From assembly GCA_029237825.1 (NCBI GenBank), contig JAQZBQ010000005.1:1-64000 (forward strand): a DNA stretch of 64,000 nucleotides, read 5' to 3'. Made by a program: the position numbers and the translations under genes. Positions within the stretch are counted from its first letter, which is position 1. Each line of letters opens with the position of its first letter. The notes under the pieces were generated by a model. It was not told the DNA's origin and did no database searches. It saw only the letters and a list, made by a program, of their open reading frames with translations. The stretch is from Bacteroidota bacterium. Lineage in GTDB: Bacteria > Bacteroidota > Bacteroidia > B-17B0 > Aurantibacillaceae. Below, piece by piece: positions 26,198-34,851 of the stretch.

Positions 26198-26316
26198 CTT
26201 ACAAATATAATTTTTTTTAAAGTTTATGCCGGAGCAATCTTGTAAAGCCTAAAAAAACCGATAATTTGGTAATTAAACCTTTTGTGTATAAAAGAATTAC
26301 AACTGCATAAAAATGA

Positions 26317-26324
26317 TATTTTTG
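26317..26324 (+). promoter_or_regulatory. -7 box six bases before the CPBP protease start
   Basis: TATTTTTG matches TAnnTTTG and is followed by six bases and ATG 26331, which implies a leader of nearly zero length. The -33 element is unclear. Confidence 0.5.
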
Positions 26325-26330
26325 TATAGT

Positions 26331-27311
26331 ATGGAAGATAACAACGCAAAAGGAGCCGAACAAGCAAACCCGTTCCCGTTTAATAACCTTTTTTTAATTA
26401 AAGGATTGGTCACCGGAAAAAACGATTTTTGGCGTTATTTATTTGGAATCGTTGCCGCATTCCTTGGTTATTTATCCTTTCAGTTGATCATGATGATCCC
26501 TTTGCTTTCTTCTGCCTTGAGCAATGGTGTGACCATGGCAGAAATCACTCGTAACCCAAATCTTTTATTTAACCCGGAGGTAGTTGGAGTTAATAAATCT
26601 CTGTTGTTGGCCCTAATGATGGGTATGTTTGTTTTTACACTGTTATTTTTATGGCTGGCAATCCGTTTTGTTCAACAAAAATCACTCAGGTCAATTATAA
26701 CAGGTTTTGAAAGAATCCGCTGGAGCCGTTATTTTTTTTCGTTTTTCCTTTGGGGAACCTTGATCGTTCTGTTAACGGTTGGTACATACTTAGTGTCTCC
26801 ACAGGATATCGAATTACGATTTAATGCCGGTCCGTTTTTTACATTAGTATTTGTTGCCTTAATTTTTATCCCAATTCAGACTGCCACCGAAGAACTTATT
26901 TTTCGTGGGTATTTGATGCAGGGCCTAGCTTTATTATTTAAAAACGGAATTATCCCGTTAATCATTACATCAATTTTATTCGGCTTAATGCATGCGTCTA
27001 ATCCCGAAGCAAAAGCCCATGGTTTAATGATTATGATGCCTTACTACATCTTTTTTGGGGCCTTTTTAGCTGTACTCACCCTGCTGGATGAAGGGTCGGA
27101 ACTTGCCCTGGGGATCCATTGTGCCAATAATTTATTCTCGAGCCTTTTGGTGACATCTAAAAATTCAGTACTACAAACCGATGCTATTTTTTATACAGCT
27201 GTTGAGAATCCGGGCTCAGAATTTATTGTATGGACAATTCTGGCAGCACTCTGCTTTTTTATCCTCCAGAAAAAATACAAGCTTACAAACTGGAAACTTT
27301 TAATCCGTTAA
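26331..27311 (+). CDS. CPBP-family intramembrane metalloprotease
   Basis: A membrane protease of the type II CAAX-prenyl/bacteriocin-processing (CPBP) family, about 326 residues from ATG 26331. There are about eight hydrophobic segments. The catalytic motifs are all present: EELIFRGYLMQ (EExxxR), FGLMHASN with a metal-binding His, and the terminal HCANN. A start 18 bp upstream (26313) is in frame but lies inside the -7 promoter box region. It is the first gene of a tight run with the M61 peptidase 10 bp downstream. Its substrate is unknown. Confidence 0.9.
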   Translation: MEDNNAKGAEQANPFPFNNLFLIKGLVTGKNDFWRYLFGIVAAFLGYLSFQLIMMIPLLSSALSNGVTMAEITRNPNLLFNPEVVGVNKSLLLALMMGMFVFTLLFLWLAIRFVQQKSLRSIITGFERIRWSRYFFSFFLWGTLIVLLTVGTYLVSPQDIELRFNAGPFFTLVFVALIFIPIQTATEELIFRGYLMQGLALLFKNGIIPLIITSILFGLMHASNPEAKAHGLMIMMPYYIFFGAFLAVLTLLDEGSELALGIHCANNLFSSLLVTSKNSVLQTDAIFYTAVENPGSEFIVWTILAALCFFILQKKYKLTNWKLLIR

Positions 27312-27321
27312 ACTATTTTCT

Positions 27322-29163
27322 ATGAAAAACTTTTTAATAACACTATTAACCTTTTTGTGCGCTTATGTCTATGCAGACGGCGATTACCATTATTTTATTG
27401 ACTTAACCACTGTAAAAGAAGATAAGTTAACAGTAAAGCTGGTTCCACCTGATTTTACTGAGAACGAAACTGTTTTTATGTTCCCGGCTATGGTTCCCGG
27501 AACTTACGATGTCTATAATTTCGGAAGGTTCATTTCTAATTTTAAAGTGACCGGAAAAAACGGGCAAACCATTAAAATTGACATTCTGGATAATAACTCC
27601 TATAAGTTGTCTCCGGCAAATGCAATTCAGGAAATCAGTTATGATGTGGAAGATACCTGGGATACTGACATTAAAGATAAATTTGTATTTGAACCAGGTG
27701 GATCCAATATTGAGGCTGGAAAAAACTTTTGTTTAAATACCCATTGCTTTTTCGGTTACTTTAAAGATAAGCTCGATGCAAAATTTATACTGGAAGTTAC
27801 CAAACCGAAAGGCTTTTATGCTTCCACAAGCATGACCAATTTAATAAGTGGAGACACAAAAGATGTGATTTCTATTTTTAACTACCACAACCTTGTGGAT
27901 TCGCCAATTATGTATTCGCAACCGGATACAACCACCATACAAATTGGAAAGGCGCAGGTTTTGATTTCTGTGTATTCGCCTAACCAGGTAATCACATCGG
28001 ATTTTATAGCGCGTAATTTAAATGAATTACTGTTTGCACAGGCAGAATATTTAGGCGGAGAATTGCCAATTGAAAAATACGCTTTCCTTTTTTACTTCAC
28101 CGATAAAATGTCTTTGAGTGGATCTTCAGGCGCCCTGGAACACTCCTATTCTTCATTTTACTTTTTGCCGGAAGCAGATACAAGCGCTATTGCCCAGGAA
28201 GTAAGGGATGTTGCTGCTCATGAGTTTTTCCACATTGTTACACCCTTAAATATCCATTCAAAAGAAATTGGTGAATTTGACTTTAATAAACCCCAAATGA
28301 GCAAGCACCTATGGCTTTATGAAGGGTTAACCGAATATGCCGCCCATCATATGCAGGTTAAAACAGGCTTAATTGAGTTTGATGAATTTTTTAATGTGAT
28401 GATTACAAAAATGCAGAACGCCCGTGAAAACTTTAATGATACAGTCCCTTTCACCGTTATGAGCAAATACGCCCTTGATAAATATAAAAAGCAATACAAC
28501 AATGTTTATGAGAAAGGCGCCTTGATTGGAATGTGCCTAGACATCATGCTTCGCTATTATAGTGATGGCAAATACGGCACTCAGGAACTGATGAAAGACC
28601 TCTCCAAAAAATACGGGAAAACGGTATCATTTAACGATGAGGACTTGTTTAATGATATAGAAAAATTAACCTATAAAGAAGTACGCGATTTTTTAGACAA
28701 CCATGTTGCCGGTCCTAAACCACTTCCATTTAAAGAAGTATTTAACCTTGTGGGATTAAATTACATCGACAAACGTATTGAGGAAAAAATTACACTGGGT
28801 GGTATTTCCGTGGGTTATAACCCTGTTTCAAACAGGTTGGTTGTGGTAAACATTGATAAACTTGACGAATTTGGAAAGAAATTAAAATTTAAGGAAGAAG
28901 ACGAAATTGTGACTTTCAATAACCGTAAACTCAGCCTGGATAATATGAGGGAAGTTTTGGGTGGTTTCATGCAAAATGCAAAAGCAGGAGACAAACTTGT
29001 GATTGAAGTTTTAAGAAAGGATAAAAAAGGAAACGAAACCATTAAAGCCCTTTCTGCAAAAGTAAAACCGGTAAAAGTCACAGAAACTGATATCATTGAC
29101 GTGAACGAGCAAGCGTCGGAAAAACAGATTATAGCCAGGAAAGCATGGCTTGGCATTAACTAA
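27322..29163 (+). CDS. M61-family (glycyl aminopeptidase-like) metallopeptidase with PDZ domain
   Basis: A 613-residue exported zinc peptidase. The signal peptide ends near LCAYVYADG. The N-terminal 160 residues form the family's beta domain with FPAMVPGTYDVYNFGRFISN. The catalytic zinc motif HEFFH lies in VAAHEFFHIVTPLNIHSKEI near residues 298-302, with the distal Glu in LYEGLTEYAAHHM. A PDZ-like domain occupies about 480-580 (FKEEDEIVTFNNRKLSL). It is 10 bp after the CPBP protease and 2 bp before the sensor kinase, which points to one transcript. Confidence 0.92.
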   Translation: MKNFLITLLTFLCAYVYADGDYHYFIDLTTVKEDKLTVKLVPPDFTENETVFMFPAMVPGTYDVYNFGRFISNFKVTGKNGQTIKIDILDNNSYKLSPANAIQEISYDVEDTWDTDIKDKFVFEPGGSNIEAGKNFCLNTHCFFGYFKDKLDAKFILEVTKPKGFYASTSMTNLISGDTKDVISIFNYHNLVDSPIMYSQPDTTTIQIGKAQVLISVYSPNQVITSDFIARNLNELLFAQAEYLGGELPIEKYAFLFYFTDKMSLSGSSGALEHSYSSFYFLPEADTSAIAQEVRDVAAHEFFHIVTPLNIHSKEIGEFDFNKPQMSKHLWLYEGLTEYAAHHMQVKTGLIEFDEFFNVMITKMQNARENFNDTVPFTVMSKYALDKYKKQYNNVYEKGALIGMCLDIMLRYYSDGKYGTQELMKDLSKKYGKTVSFNDEDLFNDIEKLTYKEVRDFLDNHVAGPKPLPFKEVFNLVGLNYIDKRIEEKITLGGISVGYNPVSNRLVVVNIDKLDEFGKKLKFKEEDEIVTFNNRKLSLDNMREVLGGFMQNAKAGDKLVIEVLRKDKKGNETIKALSAKVKPVKVTETDIIDVNEQASEKQIIARKAWLGIN

Positions 29164-29165
29164 GC

Positions 29166-30194
29166 ATGACGAATAAGAAAAATATTTATTGGACCTGTCA
29201 GATCGGCGGGTGGACGTTTTTTGCCGCACTCAACCTTTTCTTCTTTAAGCTGAACTATTCCACCAATGTAAAGGATATATTAAATTATTTTATCTGGTTA
29301 CCGGTAGGTATCACAATTACCCATGTGTTCCGATATTTTGTGCTTAGGTTCAATATACTGAAGTACAATATTTTTTATCAGATTCCAATTGTTATTGTTT
29401 CCGGGTTTATAAAAGCTTTTCTGTTTTTTACTTTAACTATTGGAATTGCCAAGGGTGTGGGAATTATTGACTACGAGATTGATGTGGTGGCTGCAGTTTC
29501 AAACATACTGAGCCTTACCGTCATATTTGTATTCTGGTCACTCATCTATTTTGGATTTCATTTTTTTGATAATTACAAACGAACAGAAATTCAGAATTTA
29601 AAATTAGAAGCAAACACAAAAGAAGCTGAATTGAATAAACTGAAATCTCAACTCAATCCGCATTTTATGTTTAACAGCATGAATAGCATCAGGGCCTTGG
29701 TAGATGAAGATCCAAAGAAAGCAAAAGTTGCCATTACTCAATTATCCAACATCTTGCGAAATACCCTGATGATGCATAAAAATAAATACATTACCCTTGA
29801 GGAAGAACTGGTTCTGGTTAAAGATTACCTGGAACTCGAACACATCAGGTTTGAGGAGCGATTGTATTTTATATTTGATATTGATCCAGGCACCCTTTCT
29901 CTGAATGTTCCTCCAATGATGATTCAAACGCTGGTTGAAAATGGAATCAAGCATGGGATAAGCAAATACCCTGAAGGAGGTTCGATCACCATTCATTCAA
30001 AGAAACATGACGACACCTTTGTGATTGAAATCATCAATACCGGTCAATTACAGCCACATACAAAATCCGATTCGGGGTTTGGCCTGGAAAATACGATGAA
30101 CCGCTTGAAATTGATGTACGAAGATAAAGCTACGTTCTCACTAAAAAATCTTGATAATAAAAACGTGATCAGTAAAATCACCATCAAATCTTAA
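29166..30194 (+). CDS. LytS/YehU-type sensor histidine kinase
   Basis: A 342-residue membrane kinase. Four hydrophobic segments cover about 10-145. They are followed by a short coiled coil (IQNLKLEANTKEAELNKLK) and a His_kinase domain with the phosphorylated His in LNPHFMFNSMNSIRAL (H166). The ATP-binding part shows QTLVENGIKHGI (N box) and SGFGLENTMNRL (G box). It should phosphorylate the LytTR regulator encoded 16 bp downstream. There is no recognisable ligand-binding domain outside the membrane, so the signal is not readable. Confidence 0.93.
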   Translation: MTNKKNIYWTCQIGGWTFFAALNLFFFKLNYSTNVKDILNYFIWLPVGITITHVFRYFVLRFNILKYNIFYQIPIVIVSGFIKAFLFFTLTIGIAKGVGIIDYEIDVVAAVSNILSLTVIFVFWSLIYFGFHFFDNYKRTEIQNLKLEANTKEAELNKLKSQLNPHFMFNSMNSIRALVDEDPKKAKVAITQLSNILRNTLMMHKNKYITLEEELVLVKDYLELEHIRFEERLYFIFDIDPGTLSLNVPPMMIQTLVENGIKHGISKYPEGGSITIHSKKHDDTFVIEIINTGQLQPHTKSDSGFGLENTMNRLKLMYEDKATFSLKNLDNKNVISKITIKS

Positions 30195-30210
30195 TTAAAA
30201 TACTAAAATT

Positions 30211-30924
30211 ATGAAAGCTATCATTATCGACGATGAGCGTCTTGCAAGACAAGAATTAAAAAATCTTTTGGCAGCACATAAGGAAATTGAAGTGATTGCC
30301 GAGTGCAATAACGCGCAATCGGCAAAAGAAAAAATTGCGGAATTGAACCCTGATGTCATTTTCCTTGACATTCAGATGCCTGGAAAAACCGGACTCGAAT
30401 TAATTGAGGAAGTGTCGGCCTTACCTGACGTTGTGTTTGTAACAGCTTATGATGAGTATGCCATCAAAGCATTTGAGGTAAATGCCTATGATTATTTATT
30501 AAAGCCTGTTTCTCCGGAGCGATTGGCGGAAACCATTAAAAAACTCACACTGAAAGAAAGTTCGGAGCGCAAGGAAAACAATACGCCTTTAACCGAGAAT
30601 GATCAGGTATTTATTAAAGATGGTGAGAAAACCTGGTTTGTTCGTCTAAGTAATATCCGATTATTTGAAAGTGAAGGCAATTATGTGCGTGTTTATTTTG
30701 ATAATTTTAGGCCGCTGATTTTAAGAAGTTTAAATAGCCTCGAGGAACGATTGGATGAAAAAACGTTTTTCAGGGCGAGCCGTAAACACATTGTAAATTT
30801 AAGTTGGGTAGAAAGCATTGAAACCTGGTTCAATGGCGGTCTTATGGTGAAATTAAAGGGAGGACAGGAAATTGAAATATCAAGGCGCCAGGCTGTTAAA
30901 TTGAAAGACATGATGAGTTTATAG
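30211..30924 (+). CDS. LytTR-family response regulator
   Basis: A 237-residue DNA-binding regulator paired with the LytS-type kinase just upstream. The receiver domain (1-120) has IDDERLARQEL, the phospho-acceptor D53 in FLDIQMPGKTG, TAYDEYAIKAFEVNAYDYLLKP with the conserved Thr and Lys. The LytTR domain (about 135-237) has LFESEGNYVRVYF and FFRASRKHIVNL, the usual DNA-contact region. Targets are unknown. The preceding membrane peptidase genes and the downstream small genes are candidates because of co-orientation. Confidence 0.95.
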   Translation: MKAIIIDDERLARQELKNLLAAHKEIEVIAECNNAQSAKEKIAELNPDVIFLDIQMPGKTGLELIEEVSALPDVVFVTAYDEYAIKAFEVNAYDYLLKPVSPERLAETIKKLTLKESSERKENNTPLTENDQVFIKDGEKTWFVRLSNIRLFESEGNYVRVYFDNFRPLILRSLNSLEERLDEKTFFRASRKHIVNLSWVESIETWFNGGLMVKLKGGQEIEISRRQAVKLKDMMSL

Positions 30925-30936
30925 GGTTAAAAACCT

Positions 30937-30944
30937 TAAATTTG
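30937..30944 (+). promoter_or_regulatory. -7 box four bases before the 30949 gene
   Basis: TAAATTTG exactly matches TAnnTTTG; four bases later comes ATG 30949. It implies an internal promoter and a leaderless transcript for the small genes after the LytTR regulator. Confidence 0.45.
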
Positions 30945-30948
30945 TGTC

Positions 30949-31506
30949 ATGAAGATTCACAACGAGAATGGTTCCGACGACTTAGATGATTTATTGCCAG
31001 AAGATTTGAGAGGCGACATTGTACCTGAAATTGACCCCAAAAAACTTTTCGATGAAAAAGAATATTCTACGATTATTCTTGGTTCGGAAGGAATGTCTAA
31101 GAAAGATGCGAATAATGCTGATTTACTTGCCACACTCATAAGTAACAAATCAACAAGAGAAGAAAAGGACGACGCACTACTTCGTTTAAAAGAAAATAAC
31201 GCACAGGATTTTATCGTTACAGCTATTTCGAAAACCAAGAAACCAGAACTTAAAGCTCAAATCGTAGCTGCTTGTTGGGAAACTGGATTGGATTTTAGTA
31301 AACATTTTCCTTTTTTCATCGACCTTGTTGCTTCATCGGAATTCACTGTATCTTTTGAAGCCGTTACCGTTATACAGGAAATGGAAACAGAGATTGATCC
31401 GGTTGTTTTACAACAGTCCCTTGACAAGTTATTACTGGTTAAAAATCCTAATGTTTGTGTAAATGATGCCATGGAACACATCCGTCAAAAATTAAATCTT
31501 AGTTAA
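30949..31506 (+). CDS. Hypothetical protein with HEAT-like helices
   Basis: A 185-residue soluble protein. The first 45 residues are very acidic (DDLDDLLPEDLRGD). The remainder is made of paired amphipathic helices, for example ATLISNKSTREEKDDALLRL and KTKKPELKAQIVAACWETG, which resemble HEAT-type repeats. I do not recognise a named family. It follows the LytTR gene by 24 bp and directly abuts the next small secreted protein. It may be a co-regulated adaptor, but that rests only on position. Confidence 0.75.
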   Translation: MKIHNENGSDDLDDLLPEDLRGDIVPEIDPKKLFDEKEYSTIILGSEGMSKKDANNADLLATLISNKSTREEKDDALLRLKENNAQDFIVTAISKTKKPELKAQIVAACWETGLDFSKHFPFFIDLVASSEFTVSFEAVTVIQEMETEIDPVVLQQSLDKLLLVKNPNVCVNDAMEHIRQKLNLS

Positions 31507-31932
31507 TTGACCATTTTACGCATAGCAATTATCCTTTTTTCGCTTTTTATCACAACGACTGTGGTTGGGCAGGAGAATACGGAAGTAAAAACAATAAAAA
31601 TTAAAAAAGAATCTTTGTTTGTTAAGGCCGCATTTGATGATACGGAATTTAAGGTAATTGCTTTTGACAGGTACGGAAATCCGCATGAGAATGCCATAAA
31701 ATCGTTTGCCGTTTTTTATAAAGAAGGAAAAAACACATACCAGGCACCAGTGGTTGGAAATACATTTCCGAAAAAAACCATAGAATTTCTTACCAAAAAA
31801 AAGAAGGAGGCAACAAAAATCTGTTTAACACAACTCAAAGCTCAGGATAAAGATGGACACATTGAAGACCTGCCCGATCTCTGTGACATCGTGATTTTTC
31901 CGGACTGTAAAAAAGTAAATAAATCGAGGTAA
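31507..31932 (+). CDS. Small secreted protein with weak GldM C-terminal-like pattern
   Basis: A 141-residue protein. It starts at TTG 31507, the codon right after the stop of the previous gene. A signal peptide (ILFSLFITTTVVGQ) is evident. The mature part is beta-rich. Its ending, CLTQLKAQDKDGHIEDLPDL, recalls the last repeat of the GldM C-terminal domain (gliding/T9SS motor), but the match is by eye only. A Cys pair near the end (CLTQ and LCDIVIFPDC) could form a disulfide. Otherwise it is unknown. Confidence 0.7.
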   Translation: MTILRIAIILFSLFITTTVVGQENTEVKTIKIKKESLFVKAAFDDTEFKVIAFDRYGNPHENAIKSFAVFYKEGKNTYQAPVVGNTFPKKTIEFLTKKKKEATKICLTQLKAQDKDGHIEDLPDLCDIVIFPDCKKVNKSR

Positions 31933-31965
31933 AAATTTCCGGAGTAAACTCCGCTTTAAAATCAA

Positions 31966-32700
31966 TTAGAGTTTCTCGCCGTTGTGATAATTTTCGGTTT
32001 TTATCACATTCCCTTTCTCATCGTAATAAGTCCAGGTACCTTCCTTTTGATAATCTCCAAGTTCTTTTCTGAAAATCATCGAGCCTTCTTCTTTAACTCT
32101 GCCAGTAGGAAAAAATTCTTTTTTAATATACTTTTTTGTTTTTTTATCCACTAATTCAAACATCGATTCGGGCAAGCCATTTTCGAAATAAGAATTACGT
32201 TTAAAGAGGTACTCAATATTTTTATCATTTTCCTCAACGTATTCCGGTGAACCATTTCTAAAAAAATCATATTGATTTTGCGGATTACCTTCATAATATG
32301 AAATATTGGATCGGATTTTTCCGTCATCGTAAAAGATTTCCAGCTTGGCATGTTTTAAATCCGAACTTGAAAAGGAACGCTCAATTTGGCCGTTCTCGTA
32401 ATAGTTTTTAAAAACTTTTATAAAACCATCCGCATAAAACCCTTTATGCAATAATTTTCCACTTACGTAATAATCTTCCTGCCAGCCTTGCGCATTATAC
32501 CCGTCTTTTGTGTAACGAATGGAGTCTCCACCCATCATTGGAACTAGTTTATTGTAACGAATAATACCATAGTCCGGGTCTATGATTTCTGCAGGTGTGT
32601 AGCGTTTAATCTGGGGAACCTGACTTGAAAATGATTGAGAGTAACCCGAAAAAAACGACGCAAAAAGTAAAATAAAAAATATTGATCTAAAAAAATACAT
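31966..32700 (-). CDS. YwqK-family repeat protein, secreted
   Basis: About 244 residues from ATG 32700; an in-frame start at 32715 is possible. The signal peptide reads FILLFASFFSGYSQ. The mature chain carries MORN-like YwqK repeats: YYVSGKLLHKGFYADG, YYENGQIERSF, YYDDGKIRSNI-type, FFRNGSPEYVEE, SYFENGLPESMF, FFPTGRVKEEGS and a final TYYDEKGNVIKTENYHNGEKL. The family is often labelled an antitoxin, but export and the absence of a toxin gene make that unlikely here. The role may be protein binding at the cell envelope. Confidence 0.85.
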   Translation of the reverse strand: MYFFRSIFFILLFASFFSGYSQSFSSQVPQIKRYTPAEIIDPDYGIIRYNKLVPMMGGDSIRYTKDGYNAQGWQEDYYVSGKLLHKGFYADGFIKVFKNYYENGQIERSFSSSDLKHAKLEIFYDDGKIRSNISYYEGNPQNQYDFFRNGSPEYVEENDKNIEYLFKRNSYFENGLPESMFELVDKKTKKYIKKEFFPTGRVKEEGSMIFRKELGDYQKEGTWTYYDEKGNVIKTENYHNGEKL

Positions 32701-32763
32701 GGTTAATCTAAACACAATTTGTATGCAAAATAGTAAAAAATAGGATATAATTAACGTTAAACG

Positions 32764-33714
32764 TTAATGTTTCCCTGATGCTGCCAGGTAACGTTCTGCA
32801 TCCAAAGCGCCCATGCAACCACTTCCAGCTGCCGTTACGGCCTGGCGGTAGGTTTTATCCGCGCAATCACCAACAGCAAAAACACCCTCAATATTGGTTT
32901 TAGTTGAACCACTCACTACGTCAATGTATCCAAGGTCATCCATCTTTAACTGACCTTTAAAAATATCAGTATTGGGCTTATGGCCGATAGCAACAAAAAA
33001 ACCGGTTACCTGTAAAGTTAGCTGCTCGCCTGTTTTAGAATTTTTTACTATTACGCCTTCCACCGTTTCCTTCCCTAAAATGTCAACAGTTTCACTATTC
33101 CAAAGTACTTCTATGTTAGGAGTATTTTCTACACGATGTTGCATGGCTTTACTTGCACGCATTTCTCCTTTTCTAACAATCATGTACACTTTTTTACATA
33201 ACTTCGATAAATATGTAGCTTCTTCAGCGGCTGTATCGCCTGCTCCAACAATGGCTACATCCTGTCCTTTATAAAAAAATCCGTCACAAACCGCGCAGGC
33301 CGACACGCCGCCGGCGTTCATTCTTAAACGGTTTTCATTTTCAAGACCCAGCCATTTGGCCGATGCCCCCGTAGAAATAATAACTGTATCCGCTGTAATT
33401 TCAGTGGTTTCATCAATCCATATTCTTTTAGGCGAAGCGTTAAGATCAGCCTTTGTAGCCAAGCCAAATCTAACCTGAGTCCCAAAACGCTCTGCCTGAT
33501 TTTTCAAGTCCTCCATTAACTCCGGGCCCGTCACACCTTTTGGATAACCCGGAAAATTATCAACTTCCGTGGTTTCTGTAAGCTGCCCGCCTGGGGTTAA
33601 TCCCGTATAAACTACTGGTTTTAAATCGGCACGTGCTGCATAAATCGCTGCTGTATAGCCAGCAGGACCTGACCCAATAATTAAACATTTTATATGTTCT
33701 GGTGTAGTTGACAT
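32764..33714 (-). CDS. trxB: Thioredoxin-disulfide reductase
   Basis: FAD enzyme that passes electrons from NADPH to thioredoxin. It has 316 residues, the normal length. The FAD-binding GSGPAGYTAAIYAARA is near the N-terminus. The redox-active CAVC (C140-C143) lies in SACAVCDGFF. The NADPH motif GAGDTAAEEATYLSKL follows, and the C-terminal FAD segment VFAVGDCAD is intact. It is transcribed alone. A TAATTTCG box lies about 21-28 bp upstream of its ATG. No thioredoxin gene is in the window. Confidence 0.96.
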   Translation of the reverse strand: MSTTPEHIKCLIIGSGPAGYTAAIYAARADLKPVVYTGLTPGGQLTETTEVDNFPGYPKGVTGPELMEDLKNQAERFGTQVRFGLATKADLNASPKRIWIDETTEITADTVIISTGASAKWLGLENENRLRMNAGGVSACAVCDGFFYKGQDVAIVGAGDTAAEEATYLSKLCKKVYMIVRKGEMRASKAMQHRVENTPNIEVLWNSETVDILGKETVEGVIVKNSKTGEQLTLQVTGFFVAIGHKPNTDIFKGQLKMDDLGYIDVVSGSTKTNIEGVFAVGDCADKTYRQAVTAAGSGCMGALDAERYLAASGKH

Positions 33715-33734
33715 AGAATTAAAAATTAAGGGTA

Positions 33735-33742
33735 CGAAATTA
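33735..33742 (-). promoter_or_regulatory. Possible -7 box for trxB
   Basis: The minus strand reads TAATTTCG, one base from TAnnTTTG, and would give a leader of about 15 nt to ATG 33714. Confidence 0.4.
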
Positions 33743-33806
33743 CCGATATTAACCTTAAAATGTTTTGAAAGTTAAAAAGTTTTGAAAACCATTAACAGAA
33801 TTTGGA

Positions 33807-34196
33807 TTAGGCAATCGCTGATCTTTTAAACGACCAAAATGCAGTGAAGCAACCCACACTATTAGCAATAAAATCAAGCCAGTCGCCGCTTCTCTGGCTA
33901 AAGAGTGTTGCCTGCATAATTTCCAACAAACCACCATACAGAACACAGGTTGCAACCGTTAACATTTGAACAACAATGGAGAACTTTCCAAAACCATTTA
34001 AAGCAAGTAACCATGAAAGCGTAAGTACAAAAAAGATGCTGGCATGCACAAACTTATCGAAGCTTAATAGCTCAAGCCAATGGGTTGTTGGAATGTAGCG
34101 TCCGGGTGTACAGCATAACACAAATATTATCAGTGTCCAGGCCAGCGCCATCCACAAAGAATATTTATTAATGTAAGCTAAGATAGGATGTTTCAT
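33807..34196 (-). CDS. VanZ-family small membrane protein
   Basis: A 129-residue protein with four hydrophobic segments. The VanZ-like pattern is visible: a first helix after KYSLWMALAWTLIIFVLC, the FDKFVHASIFFVLTLSWLLAL segment with conserved Lys and His, and GGLLEIMQATLFSQRSGDWLDFIANSVGC near the C-terminus. VanZ homologues are associated with glycopeptide tolerance, but most members have unknown roles. It follows gcvH on the same strand, but a terminator lies between them. Confidence 0.85.
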   Translation of the reverse strand: MKHPILAYINKYSLWMALAWTLIIFVLCCTPGRYIPTTHWLELLSFDKFVHASIFFVLTLSWLLALNGFGKFSIVVQMLTVATCVLYGGLLEIMQATLFSQRSGDWLDFIANSVGCFTAFWSFKRSAIA

Positions 34197-34227
34197 ATAT
34201 TTTTTAACAGTTCGCTAATTTCCATAA

Positions 34228-34255
34228 AAAAGCCTTCTGTAAACAGAAGGCTTTT
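34228..34255 (-). terminator. Intrinsic terminator after gcvH
   Basis: A 12-bp stem, AAAAGCCTTCTG (34228-34239) with CAGAAGGCTTTT (34244-34255), has loop TAAA. On the minus strand it is followed by a run of Ts. It lies 23 bp past the gcvH stop. Confidence 0.9.
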
Positions 34256-34277
34256 AACTGGTATGTTTATTTTATAA

Positions 34278-34658
34278 TTATGCCCCAATCAAAGATTTAT
34301 AGGCATCAGCGGATAAAAGATCACCTAATTCTGATTCATTATCAATACTAGCCTTGATCATCCAGCCTTTTCCGTATGGGTCTGTATTTACAGATTCAGG
34401 CGCGCTGTCGATGTCTTTATTCATCTCTAACACTTTTCCGGATATAGGCATGAATAAATCAGATACTGTTTTTACTGCTTCAACTGTACCAAATATTTCT
34501 TCCCTCGCAACCGTTTCACCAATGGTAGTTATATCTACATAAACAATATCACCCAATTCCTTTTGAGCGAAATCAGTGATACCAATAGTAGCAACATTAC
34601 CTTCTACACGAATCCATTCGTGGTCTTTAGTGTACTTTAATTCTGATGGGAAATTCAT
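34278..34658 (-). CDS. gcvH: Glycine cleavage system H protein
   Basis: Lipoyl-carrier protein that shuttles the aminomethyl group between the P, T and L proteins during glycine breakdown. It has 126 residues, the normal length. The lipoylated lysine is K63 in [31 protein letters not shown] at the start and [12 protein letters not shown] near the end are family landmarks. It is monocistronic: a good -7 box lies upstream and a terminator follows. gcvP and gcvT are not in the window. Confidence 0.97.
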   Translation of the reverse strand: MNFPSELKYTKDHEWIRVEGNVATIGITDFAQKELGDIVYVDITTIGETVAREEIFGTVEAVKTVSDLFMPISGKVLEMNKDIDSAPESVNTDPYGKGWMIKASIDNESELGDLLSADAYKSLIGA

Positions 34659-34692
34659 AATTGTTTATTTTAGTTATTAGCGCAAGTTTCGA

Positions 34693-34700
34693 CAAATATA
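34693..34700 (-). promoter_or_regulatory. -7 box for gcvH
   Basis: The minus strand reads TATATTTG, an exact TAnnTTTG match, 35-42 bp upstream of ATG 34658. Confidence 0.5.
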
Positions 34701-34851
34701 TTGGTTTAAATCAATTTTTTGAAGAAATTAGTTATGAAAAAAATACCGTTAAAAGGTTTAAAACTCTATTTGTATTTATGCCCACCAGATTTTAGATTTA
34801 CATCGTTTAACACACATCAAAGCCAAGTTTTAAAATTTAATATAAGAAATA

